From positions 286,090-350,089 of the forward strand of contig JAFISE010000009.1 in assembly GCA_022560025.1 (NCBI GenBank): a stretch of DNA of 64,000 nt, in the 5' to 3' direction. The DNA comes from Stagonosporopsis chrysanthemi. Taxonomy: Eukaryota > Ascomycota > Dothideomycetes > Pleosporales > Didymellaceae. A model generated the notes under the pieces. The model was not told where the DNA came from. It was given only the letters and a program-made list of their open reading frames with translations, and searched no databases. Of this stretch, positions 10,253 to 20,702 are shown piece by piece; the stretch's first letter is position 1, and every line of letters starts with the position of its first letter. The position numbers were made by a program, and so were the translations under genes.

Positions 10253-12359
10253 ATGAAGACCCAGTGGAAGGACATCCCCGTTGTGCCTACGAGCCAGGAG
10301 TTCTTGGACATTGTTCTGTCCAGGACCCAGAGGCGTCTCCCGACTCAGGTACGGCTTCGTTGCGACTTTGCGAGAGCGCACAGAACTTACCCATGCGCAG
10401 ATTCGTGCAGGCTTCAAGATCAGCCGTATCCGAGCCTTCTACACCCGTAAGGTCAAGTACACCTCCGAGACCTTCACCGAGCGCCTCTCGCAAACGATCG
10501 ATGCCTTTCCCCGCCTGCAGGACATCCACCCGTTCCACCGCGATCTGCTCAACACTCTCTACGACGCAGACCACTTCCGCATTGCTCTCGGACAGCTGTC
10601 GACCGCTAAGTCGCTGATTGAGACTGTCGCGCGTGACTATGTCCGTCTCCTCAAGTACGGGCAGTCGCTCTTCCAGTGCAAGCAGCTGAAGAAGGCGGCG
10701 CTGGGTCGCATGGCGACTATCTGCAAGAGGCTCAAGGATCCGCTCGTTTACCTCGAGCAGGTCAGGCAGCATCTGGGTCGTCTGCCCTCGATTGACCCCA
10801 ACACCCGCACACTGGTTATTTCTGGTTTCCCCAACGTCGGCAAGTCGTCCTTCTTGAAGAACATTTCGCGCGCCGACGTCGAGGTCCAGCCCTACGCCTT
10901 CACAACAAAGAGTCTCTACGTTGGTCATTTGTAAGTTAAAAACAAGTTCAAACTGCCCGAGAAAAGCACTAACAAACATACAGTGACTACAAGATGCTGC
11001 GGTTCCAGGCTGTTGACACACCCGGTATCCTTGACCATGCCCTTGAGGAGATGAACACCATCGAGCATCAGTCGATCTGTGCCATTGCCCATCTTCGCGC
11101 TCACATTCTTTACTTCATGGATCTGAGTGAACAGTGCGGTTACTCTGTCGCTTCGCAGATCGCCCTCTTCAACAACATCAAGCCACTCTTCGCCAACAAG
11201 CTAATCACTATCGTTATCAATAAGATCGATCTCATGCGCCCAAGCGAACTGGACCCCGAGACGCAGGAGCAGCTTCAGGGCATGCTGAAGTCTGGCGAGG
11301 TGGAGATGCTCGAACTTTCTTGCAACACCCAAGAGGGTGTCATGCAGGTGCGCAACCACGTTTGCGACCGCCTTATTGCTGCTCGCAATGCAGAGAAGCT
11401 CAAGGCCGGTACAAACAGCGTCGGCGAGCCCTCTGGTCGTCTCGGAGAGTTGCTGCGCCGTATTCACGTTGCTCAGCCCCTCGGAGGCGTCACACGCGAG
11501 ACCTCCATCCCAGAGGCAGTCCTCAACAGAAAGAAGTACGACAAGGAAGACCCAGATAGGATTCTTCTTGAGCGTGACTTGGAGGAGCAGGAAGGCGGTG
11601 CTGGTGTCTACAACATCGACCTTCGCAAGAACTACATGCTCGAGAATGACGAGTGGAAGCACGACCGCATTCCTGAAGTCTTCATGGGTCAGAACGTTTA
11701 CGACTTTATCGACCCCGATATCGAGGCTAAGCTTGAGGCTCTCGAGGCCGAGGAGGAGAAGCTCGAGGCGGAGGGCTACTACGATTCCGAGGAGGATCTC
11801 GAGGATGCTGACGAGGCAGACATTAGGTACAAGGCAGAGCTCATTCGCGAGAAGAGGCAACTCATCCGTAATGAGGCGAAGATGCGCAAGAGTCTGAAGA
11901 ACAGGGCTGTCATTCCCAGGACAGCAAAGGCTGTCAAGCTCTCCAAGATGGAGTCTCATCTCGAGAGCCTTGGCCACGACACATCCAGAATTGCAGCTCG
12001 TGCAGAAGAGGCCCGTGGGCGCAGCCGGTCTCGTGCAGCAACTGCTGATGTCGATGCTATGGATGTCGACAAGCCCATGAACGCTATCGAGAGGGCTAAG
12101 ATGAGGGGCCGCAGCCAGAGCACCAACAGGAGAAACGATGGTATCGTACACGAGGAGGCCGCGACGAAGGCAGAGAAGATGGCGAAGCTGTCACAGAAGA
12201 AGATGAACAGGAACGCCAGGCAGGGTGAGGCCGATAGGCATCAGACCGGATCTCTGATCAAGCACTTGGTACGTTACTTGTTCTTCCTACCTGCGAATTT
12301 TGCTAACGAATACATAGACTGCTGGAAAGCGTGGTATTGGAAAGACAAACAGGCGATAG
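10253..12359 (+). CDS. nog1: Nucleolar GTP-binding protein 1 (60S ribosome biogenesis)
   Basis: Four exons (10253-10348, 10401-10930, 10984-12268, 12318-12359) encode 650 residues, the usual Nog1 length. Nog1 joins pre-60S particles in the nucleolus and monitors peptide-tunnel and peptidyl-transferase maturation. The N-terminal helical domain (MKTQWKDIPVVP..) is followed by the G1 motif GFPNVGKSS near residue 175, the G2 region TTKSLYVGHF, G3 DTPGI and G4 NKID. The C-terminal half is charged and coiled, with an acidic EEEKLEAEGYYDSEEDLED block and the conserved tail AGKRGIGKTNRR, which lies entirely in the 42-nt last exon. The second junction TT|T gives Phe in GHFDYK, as in other fungi. Confidence 0.96.
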
Positions 12360-13274
12360 ACTTCGTTTTCGTGTACTGTCATTGTTCTGCTTACCGTCAT
12401 GGCGCGACAGGTACAAAAATCATGGTTGGCGTTTGGGATGCATCAGATACCTACGCGTCGATTTTTCACATCGGCGTGGTAATGCAAGTTTATGTTCCAA
12501 TGAAGACTCAGGTGCACCTTGACCAGAGAATGTGATTTGCGCTAATGACGGCATGTTCAATATGGCTGTACGTTGAAGTTGAAGCCAACATGGGAACCCG
12601 TGCGCAAAATTCGGGTGGTAAGAATAGATGAAGTCGCTCAGCCCTGTACAGCCCCTGAGCGAAAGTGTATTGATTGGGTCGGAAAGAGCCGTGGCGATGG
12701 CGCTAGTGAAAGACCCTGGTCCGTGAGGATGAATCTGACAGCAGGTGGGAGATTGCATCCTGCAAAATTCATCGACACGATGAGCTTTGAGACGTCAATC
12801 ACCGCTCACACTTGCCTTCAAATGATATTGCATGCTTCGTGTAACGGATTCCGCTGCGAATCAAGAGGCGCCGCAAAGCCTGACAACTCCAGGTCAGTGG
12901 TGCACGTTCGGTAAAACTCCCACCAACCACACCAATTGTAGCACATCTTCCTCTGTCCAACCTGGCCCCATCTCACGGGGACTAATAAGAGTCCCCTTCT
13001 CTGAATGGCCAGCTCGTTCAGTCAAGTAAGCATGCATGCCAGAACGGGCATGCTCCACTGGTGGGGGCTTGCTCGACATCGATCTTGCCTTGCACAGAGA
13101 AATGTAGTACAGCAATGGGTTCTCGATCGCGTGGAGCGGGTAGCGAAACGCCCGAGCTCTTGGGAATTGACTCTTTCTTCTACCGCATTGCTGACGCTGA
13201 GGCACGTCATTCTTTCAGGCGCTAATCTTGCTTCTCACTTGATTCTTGTGGTCTGCGGCACGTAGAGGGTTGCC
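12360..13274. other. Intergenic between NOG1 and the PAN-type gene
   Basis: A 915-bp stretch with the NOG1 3' flank and the promoter of the next gene. Short open frames on both strands have no motifs. No RNA gene was recognised. Confidence 0.4.
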
Positions 13275-14867
13275 ATGGTGTACTTCTCGACTCAGAGCCT
13301 GTTGGTTCTCGTTTGGGGCAGCGTTGCGCTTGCGACTCCATGTAAGCTGGACATCTGTGTGACTCGAGCGCAAAGACAGTTTCTGATGTATTGAAGTGAT
13401 CGCGGAACCTATACAGAGCCATGGTCTCTCAACTCGCGACGATGCAGTTTGTCCGGAATCTGGATACACATCGAAGAACGGCATGAAGTAGGGATCGCAT
13501 CGTTGCAGGCCTTCCTCTCGGCTGACTGTTTGACAGCTTCACGACATATTGCAAGCAGAACAACGCCGGAAATGGTGCGTGGAAGAGAACAACTTTTTGT
13601 TTCAACGTCAGTCGACTGACATTTTGCAGATGCGATGACAAGGAAGTGGTTCCCATCTCCCTCCATGGCCGACTGCCTGGAGCATTGCTCACGATACTGG
13701 GGCGACGGCGAAGGTTGCTATGGCGTCGTATGGCGCGAGGACCAGAAGTGCTGGATACGCAACAGCAATACTAGCGTGGGCGGTCTCAAAGACTCTACCG
13801 ACGGCACACACTCCGCGCTCATAGCCTCGAATACGTACGCGAAGATCGATACGGCCTGCCCAGGCACCGATTTATCCACTCACACAGTCGACGGCGTGAC
13901 GGGGCTGGGATACACTTTGCATTGCGGCAAGGTAATTGGCGGTTTCGATACATGTTGGTCTGGCTATCCGAAGCCATGCTGGGACGGACTGCACGTTGAT
14001 GGAGCCTTCGTCGGCTTCTATCACGCCAAAACTCTCGACGAATGCATACAGATATGCACAGACCAATCTCCTCTATGCAAAGGAGTTTCCTGGAACCCCG
14101 ACTATTCGATCGGGTTCGCAAACTGCTGGCCAAAGACGGGCTCGGACGAGAACACTCTGGTCACCCCAGAGACCAAGCTCGGCGTCATACACTCTGTAGC
14201 CATTACCTCTTTCGACTCTATAGACGACGACTGTCCGTCAAGTAACACCTACTCTACGACCGACAGCAATAAGTTCGAAATCCACTGCGGCCAAGTCAAT
14301 GACGGGACGAACATAACCCGGATTCACACGCAGAATATCAGCTCTTGCATGGACTCGTGCGCAACAACGGATGAGTGCGTAGGTGTGGTGTTCGACTCGA
14401 CACTGCAAGACGGATTCAAGAACTGCTACCTCAAGAATACGACCAGCACAATCAGCAACAAAGCATCAGCAACGTACGCCGCGCTCGCAGGCTCCAACGT
14501 CCCTTCCTCCTCATCAACTTCCACGCCCAACAACCCCGGCCCTAGCAATGGCTCAGATTCATCGTCTTCTTCATCTGGTGGAAGCCAAGCATGGATCGCT
14601 GGGCCCGTGATTGGCGGTGTCGTCGGACTTGCCATCGTGGCCGGTGCAGCCTTCTGGTGGAGGAGGCGGAGGGGCTACACTGCTGCGCCGACCGAGAAGC
14701 ACGACAATTTGCAGTACAACTCTGTGCCTGCGTATAATCCTGGATTACATCCGTTGGGAACGCTGCCGGTGAGCGAGGCTGATGCGGCGGCTGCGAGGAA
14801 CGAGTTGCCGGCTACGACAAAGTATGCGCATCGGACGGGCCAGGGGGGGCTGCATGAGGCGCCGTGA
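13275..14867 (+). CDS. Secreted-type single-pass membrane protein with apple/PAN-like repeats
   Basis: Exons 13275-13341, 13397-13487, 13537-13574 and 13630-14867 encode 477 residues. ATG 13275 starts a signal peptide (MVYFSTQSLLVLVWGSVALA). The ectodomain has about three Cys-rich repeats of apple/PAN style, each with a DCLEHC/ECIQIC/SCMDSC helix followed by a GC.GVVW or CKGVSW strand and a CWIRN/NCWPK/NCYLK strand. A Ser/Pro/Gly linker follows, then one membrane helix (WIAGPVIGGVVGLAIVAGAA, about residues 387-409) with an RRRRG stop-transfer and a 67-residue cytoplasmic tail. This is the common layout of fungal wall-facing surface proteins. PAN modules bind protein or carbohydrate, but no ligand can be named. 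Three introns lie in the first 200 coding bases; their phases fit. Confidence 0.85.
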
Positions 14868-15037
14868 GCTGCTGCTGATACTTTGGCTGTGTGGGTTGGT
14901 CTGTAGTTAATGAGTTTTGGAAAGCTGTACTTGCGAGACACTACGAAGCATCGAAGATTTGGCATAGCATTCCAGGCGTTCTTAAGATACCAAAACTTAC
15001 TGTAGCGTTATTGTGTAATTCCATTGGCCGCCTGCGT

Positions 15038-16250
15038 CTATTTCTCATTCTCGAATTGAAGACCGCTCTCCTTCCTTACCACACCATACACACTAGGGAT
15101 ATCCCCCTTGTCTCCCAAGTGCTCCTTCACATCATCCAATCGTGCACGCGCGACATCAAGTCCCTTCACGCTGCTGCCGCTTGAGTCTGCAAGCGCCTTC
15201 GCATGTCTCGCATCCTTGCGCGCAAGATCGATATGGAACAGCGGCTCATCACGCTTGTAGTAGTCGCCCTGAAGCATGCGCTGAGAGTACGCCGTGTACG
15301 GACCTATTCCCCATCAGCAAGAGCGACACTCCCACCTATTCTGATCCCAACTCACCCGGAAACATCGTGGAAATGAACTGATGCAGATTATCCACGCCCA
15401 ATCCACTCTTCTCCGCCAACACGTGCCCCTCCGACAACTGATTGACCATGTTCAAGATAAACGTATTGCCAATCACCTTCAACAGCGTCGCATTGCCCGC
15501 CGGCTGGTTGGAGAAATCTATCGTCGCCCGCCCCATCACACCGTCAGTGTATGGTAAGATCTTGCTCACCGCATCCGCTTTCCCGGCAACCACGCACACC
15601 AAGCTCCCCGCGTCTGCCATCGCCGGCGCACCAAACACTGGCATACCAACGAACCCAGCGCCCGCGGCAGTGATTCGTGCTTCCAGCGCATTGGTCGTGT
15701 CCGGGTGCACGGTGCTGCAGTCCACGATGGTCTTGCCTTGCACATTGGAGGACAGGATGGCGTCGACGGTGGCGTTGACGGCAGCGTCGTCGCCTACGCA
15801 GATCAGGATTATGTCGGCATCTTTCACGGCTTCGGGGATTGTGGTTGCCACTTTTGTTTTTGAGGTGCCGAGCTTGGTGGAGAGGTTGGAGGAGCGTTGC
15901 TGCGTCCGGTTGTAAAGGATTAACGGCGAAGAGAGGTTGCCTTTTGAGACTAGGTTGGCGCACATGCCCTGCGGGTGTGAAGGTTAGCGGACATGGTCAT
16001 GGTGGTGATGGTGTGTTATGGTTGTTTTTCAAGCTTGTGTTGTTCGATAAATCGTTCCTGTCTATGTGCCATGCTTCCGCTTCCTGCTCTTCGGTAGACA
16101 GTGCGAGATTGGCAGCTGAACAACAGACCTGGACCATACGAAAGAAGCACTCCTCGTGACCATGAAGATTTCATCTGATTAGATTGCAAGCCGAGATTTA
16201 CTCACCCTACCCATGTTGCCAAGACCGATCCATGCAAGTTGCGGGGCCAT
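15038..16250 (-). CDS. NAD(P)-dependent beta-hydroxyacid dehydrogenase (3-hydroxyisobutyrate dehydrogenase-like)
   Basis: Exons 16250-16206, 15968-15356 and 15303-15038 encode 307 residues. The N terminus MAPQLAWIGLGNMGRGMCANL is the Rossmann GxGxxG dinucleotide site of the 6-phosphogluconate/3-hydroxyisobutyrate dehydrogenase superfamily. DADIILICVGDDAAV, DCSTVHPDTT and GFVGMPVFGAPAMADAG (the substrate-loop signature) follow. The probable catalytic lysine lies in LLKVIGNTFIL. The C-terminal helices carry KDARHAKALADSSG. Such enzymes oxidise short beta-hydroxyacids or reduce related aldehydes; the precise substrate is not readable. The first intron is 237 bp (GTGAGT..CGCAG), four times longer than the local norm. 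No mitochondrial presequence is evident because the nucleotide site begins at residue 6. Confidence 0.88.
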
Positions 16251-16567
16251 GTTGATGTTGTCGTGAGACGATATTTGCAATGAACCGGGGAAGGGAGTCG
16301 TTGTTGCAGCTTCAGGACGCCAAGTGTACGTGTATTATATACCACATTCTATGAGTCTATCTCCGCCGCGTCCTGAAGTCATATCCGGCTTTGTCATGCC
16401 CGCGGGGATGCACGCCCGACAATCGGCTGCGATGACGCATTGTGCGTATCGATAAGAAAATGTCAAAGCTCGCTCTGCAGAAGACATGTGCGCGGCATTT
16501 CTTCACACCGCAATATCGCGCATTCGTTGCCCATATACCTTGATGTGTTCAGGAGCTGAGCGGTAGC
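16251..16567. promoter_or_regulatory. Bidirectional promoter region (dehydrogenase / N-acetylglutamate synthase)
   Basis: The gap between two divergent genes includes a 27-codon upstream frame (16460-16543) ahead of the synthase; see its own entry. Confidence 0.4.
16460..16543 (+). promoter_or_regulatory. Upstream ORF or alternative mitochondrial leader before N-acetylglutamate synthase
   Basis: ATG 16460 opens 27 codons (MSKLALQKTCARHFF..) ending in TGA. The peptide is basic and amphipathic like a mitochondrial presequence, and it is in the same frame as the proposed start at 16568. It could be a uORF that controls an arginine-pathway gene, or a first exon if splicing removes the stop. Confidence 0.3.
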
Positions 16568-18828
16568 ATGAAGAATGGTCATTTGCAAAGCCCCGGTCTG
16601 GGGCTTGGGGCGGGCTTCGCAGAAGGTGAGCACTGCTGGAGAACTTGAAATTGACTCACTGCATCTCCCCACACTCAGTTGTTGCACAGGCACTGACGTC
16701 CACACAGCTCCCCAGGCTCGATAACAAGAGCAGCGTTGCTGAGAAGACCTTCACCTCGCGCCTGCACACCACGGCATGTCTCAATGCTTTGAACATTCGC
16801 CGATCATCGAGCTCTGCCAAAATACGGCAGCGCGCCGAACGCGACCAATTGACCCGCCTGCTCAAAGAGTCCGACGCTAAGCGCGACGCGAGAAATTATA
16901 TCAAGCACTTCGATGTCAATAAGAAGCCACCTGTAGAAAGTGCTCCAAAGACAAGGCGGGCTGTGAGCGCCATTCTCCATGAAGATCCGGCGACAACGCT
17001 CACAGGCGTGAACCTCGGCAACCTATACGAGACGACCGTCTTTTCGCACGAACAGGTACCGGAGAACACATTCAAGGAGACTGCAGACGAGCCGATTCAT
17101 CTTGCTTTGGTCAAGATCCGGCAGCCACAAGCTCTTGACGACCCTACATTGGGCGGCATTGCTTCGACGCTGAGTCAATTGGCTCAGTTAGGATTGAGCA
17201 CTGCTGTCGTGCTCGACTGCGACGACGATGCCTCGTGCGACACGGCCCACGCACGGCCGCCCCTCGAACAGACAATCAGAGCTCAGGCGACGCGCATGGT
17301 GGCTGCCTTGCAGCGATACAACGAGCCTGGCGCCGTGCTTGTCGAGCATGCTCTTGGTTATGCAAGTCTGGGTCAAGAGAGGATGAGTACAGCGCATGTG
17401 CGAGGGGATGTGGAAGTCAAGGACAACTACCTCCTCTTTCCACCCATCGATGATGGCGTTATACCAGTCATACCACCCTTCGCATACGATGAAGATCTTA
17501 AGAGGGTGACTGTTCTAGCAGACGACGTGGTGTTAGCCTTAGTCCGAGAGTTCGCGGGACTCACAGGTGGATCAAGTGGAACGATTGCAAGCAACACCCA
17601 TAGCCGTCAAGGCGTATATGAGCGACCTATCATGGACCGTATCATTATTTTGGACCCTCTAGGCGGCATCCCGTCTCAGAACAGAGCAGATGGGGCTCAC
17701 GTCTTCGTTAATTTAGAAGCAGAGTATCGCGACATCAAGGAAGAACTAGCTAAGGTTTCCCTCGAGGCAAAATCCAGTGATACTGGGCGAGTCGCAGCAT
17801 CACTGAGCAGTGGGAATCCATTCTCGAGGTTTGTCGAAGACGAGGTTGCGTCGTTGCCAGGACCTCCGAAACACCACATTGGCGATGTCCTACCACCTGA
17901 TCGTCATACAAAGAACCTTAATGTTGTTGAGCGGGCCTTGAAGCTGCTTCCTCCATCATCCTCAGCTCTCATCCTGACCCCCATAGAGGCTGCAACCGAG
18001 GCTCTCCCGCATCCCGACCAACCTGGGCGCAAATCGAAGCCATCGCCGAACCCCCTTATTCACAATGTCCTGACCGATAAGCCAATGGTGTCATCGTCCC
18101 TTCCCACATCTCAAGCAAGCCGCCTCCACGGCCTCCACGCTTCAAGACCAGCAACCTTCCTCAAGAAAGGTATCCCACTGACCATGATCCCCGACCCGCG
18201 CGTGTGCGGCCCCTGGCAGCCACCGTCTACGGGTTACCCCAGCATCGATCTTGCCAACGACCCGCGCGTCAACTTACCCAAGCTGGTCGATCTGATCAAC
18301 GACTCTTTCCGCCGCAAACTCGACCCCAAGGACTACCTCGCGCGCATCCACGGTCGAGTAGCAGGCATAATTATCGCCGGCGACTACGAGGGCGGCGCAA
18401 TATGCACATGGGAAACACCCTCGAGACTGCGCCAGCACCGCTTTGGCAACACCGCTACCTCTCCCGACACAGATTCTCCCCACTGGGTCCCCTACCTAGA
18501 CAAATTCGCTGTCCTAACCTCATCCCAAGGATCCGGCGGTGTCAGCGACATCGTCTGGGCCGCGCTGGTGCGGACCTGCTTCCCGCGCGGCGTTGTGTGG
18601 CGCAGCCGCACGAGCAATCCTGTGAACAAGTGGTACCAAGAGCGGAGCACGGGGATGTGGAGTCTGCCCGGTGGGCAGTGGAGTATGTTTTGGACAGTGG
18701 AGGGGGTCACAGCGGGGTGGGGAGGGGTCGAGGGCAGAGAGCAGGCGATGAAGAGGTGGGATGCGTATGTGGATGTGTGCTCGGGGATTGAACCGAGCTG
18801 GATGGACGGGAAAAAACAGCTTGACTAG
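16568..18828 (+). CDS. arg2: Mitochondrial N-acetylglutamate synthase (first step of arginine synthesis)
   Basis: Exons 16568-16625 and 16679-18828 encode 735 residues. The enzyme acetylates glutamate with acetyl-CoA in the mitochondrial matrix and is normally arginine-controlled. The N-terminal half is the inactive amino-acid-kinase-like domain (LHLALVKIRQPQ.., STAVVLDCDDD, DRIIILDPLGGIP). The C-terminal third is the fungal NAT domain: IHGRVAGIIIAGDYEGGAI, YLDKFAVLTSSQGSGGVSD, and SRTSNPVNKWYQERSTGMW. The large open frame contains no ATG before the kinase-like domain, so translation must begin upstream. ATG 16568 with a 53-bp intron (GTGAGC..ACTCAG, TTGACTC branch) is the simplest model, but the start is uncertain. 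SRLHTTACLNALNIRRSSSS near residue 50 looks like a presequence end. Confidence 0.85.
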
Positions 18829-19086
18829 CGGTTGGGTTGCGCGAGCCCGAGTACGAGGTTGCTGTACACAGTATGTTGCTTCGCGTTCGCCTGGCTCACC
18901 GATATTGAGAAGGGGCTTTGAGTGAAGTGTTTGCGTATAATCAAATTAAGATTAAATATTAAAAAGCAAGCGGGTTCCCATACGGAGTGTCGAAATAATA
19001 GTGATGTGTGCTTGTGCAGGGGGTCCAGGCCGAGTATCTCACTGGCCAGGCAGGCACACAACCAACATTATTTGTTGAGGAACAGC
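18829..19086. other. Convergent 3' intergenic region
   Basis: The gap lies between two convergent genes. AT-rich sequence at 18935-18965 may serve polyadenylation. Nothing else was seen. Confidence 0.35.
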
Positions 19087-20013
19087 TTAGTCCCAGGCTC
19101 CACCAGGAGCCACCGGTTCAAAGCCATCCCCCGCGGCGACATATGGAGAAGCTGAGTCGTTGCCATATTCCTCAGCCCTTGACTGATCTGCCTCTTCCCA
19201 CTCTCGTCGCATCATATGTGCCAGTTTAACCTTCTCTTGAAGAATTCCACCGATTAGATCTTGGATATCCTTCATTTCAGCTTCCAGTTTCTGCACTATT
19301 TGATTCGCATCTTTCTGCCGCAGGTTAAGCCCACCACTCTGGACAAATTCTTTTGTATACCTGAGTACACTGTGGTCCATGTCTAATTTTTTATCTTCTT
19401 GTTCCAGCCTGAGGGATTCTGGGTTCTCTAATTGCTTTAGCTCATCAAAGATCTTCATATCATCCTTGAAATTGGTGTCCGGGGCGTCTTCCCCAAGTGG
19501 AGGATAGCTTTCGATGTTGTTTTCGAGATGAGCTACGAAGACTTCGAGATCATCTGCAAGAAACTGAAGCTTTCGGATGCCTTTCTCTAGGAATCTTTTA
19601 GCATCAAAATTGCAATTGAGGAGGTCGTTATCTTCGTCGTACCGGAATGGTCGAAGAACCCCAGCAACGTGGCAACATTTGTTGCGCCAGTCGCGTTGAC
19701 AGGAATCGTGGGCCTCTTTTCCACTCAGCCACTCGCTCATGTTCGGCAACGGTAGGTGTCTTGTCAGACCTCTGTTCAGACGGTTGGCAAGAGTCTCGTA
19801 GATCTCCGTGTATATATGTAAAACGGTGTAAACCTGCCCCCTCTCCTCAGTCAATCCCTTATAGGAGCCATTGAGATGGGTGTCTACGAGCTCTGGAGTG
19901 ATATTGCGACTCCCGATAAAAAATTTGAGATCATGTGCTTTCCGTAACAGTACTTGGCTGCATTCTAGAACGTAACGAGCCTCTTTTTGTCCAAGACAAC
20001 TTAAGTCAAACAT
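19087..20013 (-). CDS. Hypothetical coiled-coil protein
   Basis: A single open frame of 308 residues from ATG 20013. I do not recognise the family. It has no signal peptide or membrane segment. The N-terminal half is helical with a Cys/Trp-containing stretch (DWRNKCCHVAGVLRPFRYDED, about residues 107-127). The C-terminal half is strongly charged with heptad-like spacing (QIVQKLEAEMKDIQDLIGG and KVKLAHMMRREWEEADQ), suggesting a coiled coil near residues 230-285. The last 20 residues are Ala/Gly/Pro-rich. AT content is a little higher than in neighbouring housekeeping genes. An uninterrupted frame of this length with an ATG in a 50% GC region supports a real gene. Possibly a lineage-specific or NACHT/HET-associated type of helical protein, but this is only a guess. 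Confidence 0.55.
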   Translation of the reverse strand: MFDLSCLGQKEARYVLECSQVLLRKAHDLKFFIGSRNITPELVDTHLNGSYKGLTEERGQVYTVLHIYTEIYETLANRLNRGLTRHLPLPNMSEWLSGKEAHDSCQRDWRNKCCHVAGVLRPFRYDEDNDLLNCNFDAKRFLEKGIRKLQFLADDLEVFVAHLENNIESYPPLGEDAPDTNFKDDMKIFDELKQLENPESLRLEQEDKKLDMDHSVLRYTKEFVQSGGLNLRQKDANQIVQKLEAEMKDIQDLIGGILQEKVKLAHMMRREWEEADQSRAEEYGNDSASPYVAAGDGFEPVAPGGAWD

Positions 20014-20702
20014 GGTGAGATCGTGATGTTAATTAGAAATGATAAGAAGATTAGGCGTCGACAGTCGTTATGCTGGTAGGTACGTTGATCTGGTTTCTTT
20101 CGACGTGTCTCAGCTTGTTGCCTTTGTTCGGCTTTAGCTTGTGATGATTCGTTGATTTTCAAGGTCTCACACAGGCTTCAGGATCGTGGTAGTGAGTCCA
20201 TATTGCGATCGCTGCGGGCAGTATGGAGATACAGTATTGTGTTCGTTGCGCGCCGCGGGGTACCACACTGGAGGTGTAAGCTCCCAGTGAAAGCAATCAA
20301 CGGAAGAAGCAAGCGAAGCCCTGCAAATCAAGAAGCTCCTCGCGTATTTTCTGAGTCGTTCGCATTGCGAAGCCTTGGTCACGAAGGGCAGGCATCGTCT
20401 GGGAGTGTTTGCAATTTACCAGATGTGTTGTGTCGATGGGCTCCTTCCTGCGCAAATTGTCTCGGCATACCACATATATACTATCTCTTGACACGATTGG
20501 CAGTAATTCTTGATCGTTCACCGGTGTTGTAGACTGTGCATAGTATCAGCGTTTAGTCTTGTTTCCTTGTGGGTCCGTCCTGTGCGCATGTCTAAATCGA
20601 GATGGCGTTACGGCGGGATTGATGCAAACACGAATCCCGGTCCCGCAGCCTTACCCTCGAGCTCCCCCAACACGGACAACGGTCTTCCGTGACACACACA
20701 AC
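20014..20702. other. Intergenic between hypothetical gene and first Zn2Cys6 regulator
   Basis: Divergent promoters must lie here. Several short open frames have no motifs, and none is supported as a gene. Confidence 0.4.

Noticed and set aside
11201..12151. 316-codon minus-strand frame inside NOG1
   Set aside because: Shadow of a conserved gene; Leu/Val/Ser-rich with no domain.
16645..16678. Start of N-acetylglutamate synthase at the beginning of the open frame
   Set aside because: It begins with TTG and falls inside a good intron (GTGAGC..ACTCAG), so it is not a plausible fungal start.
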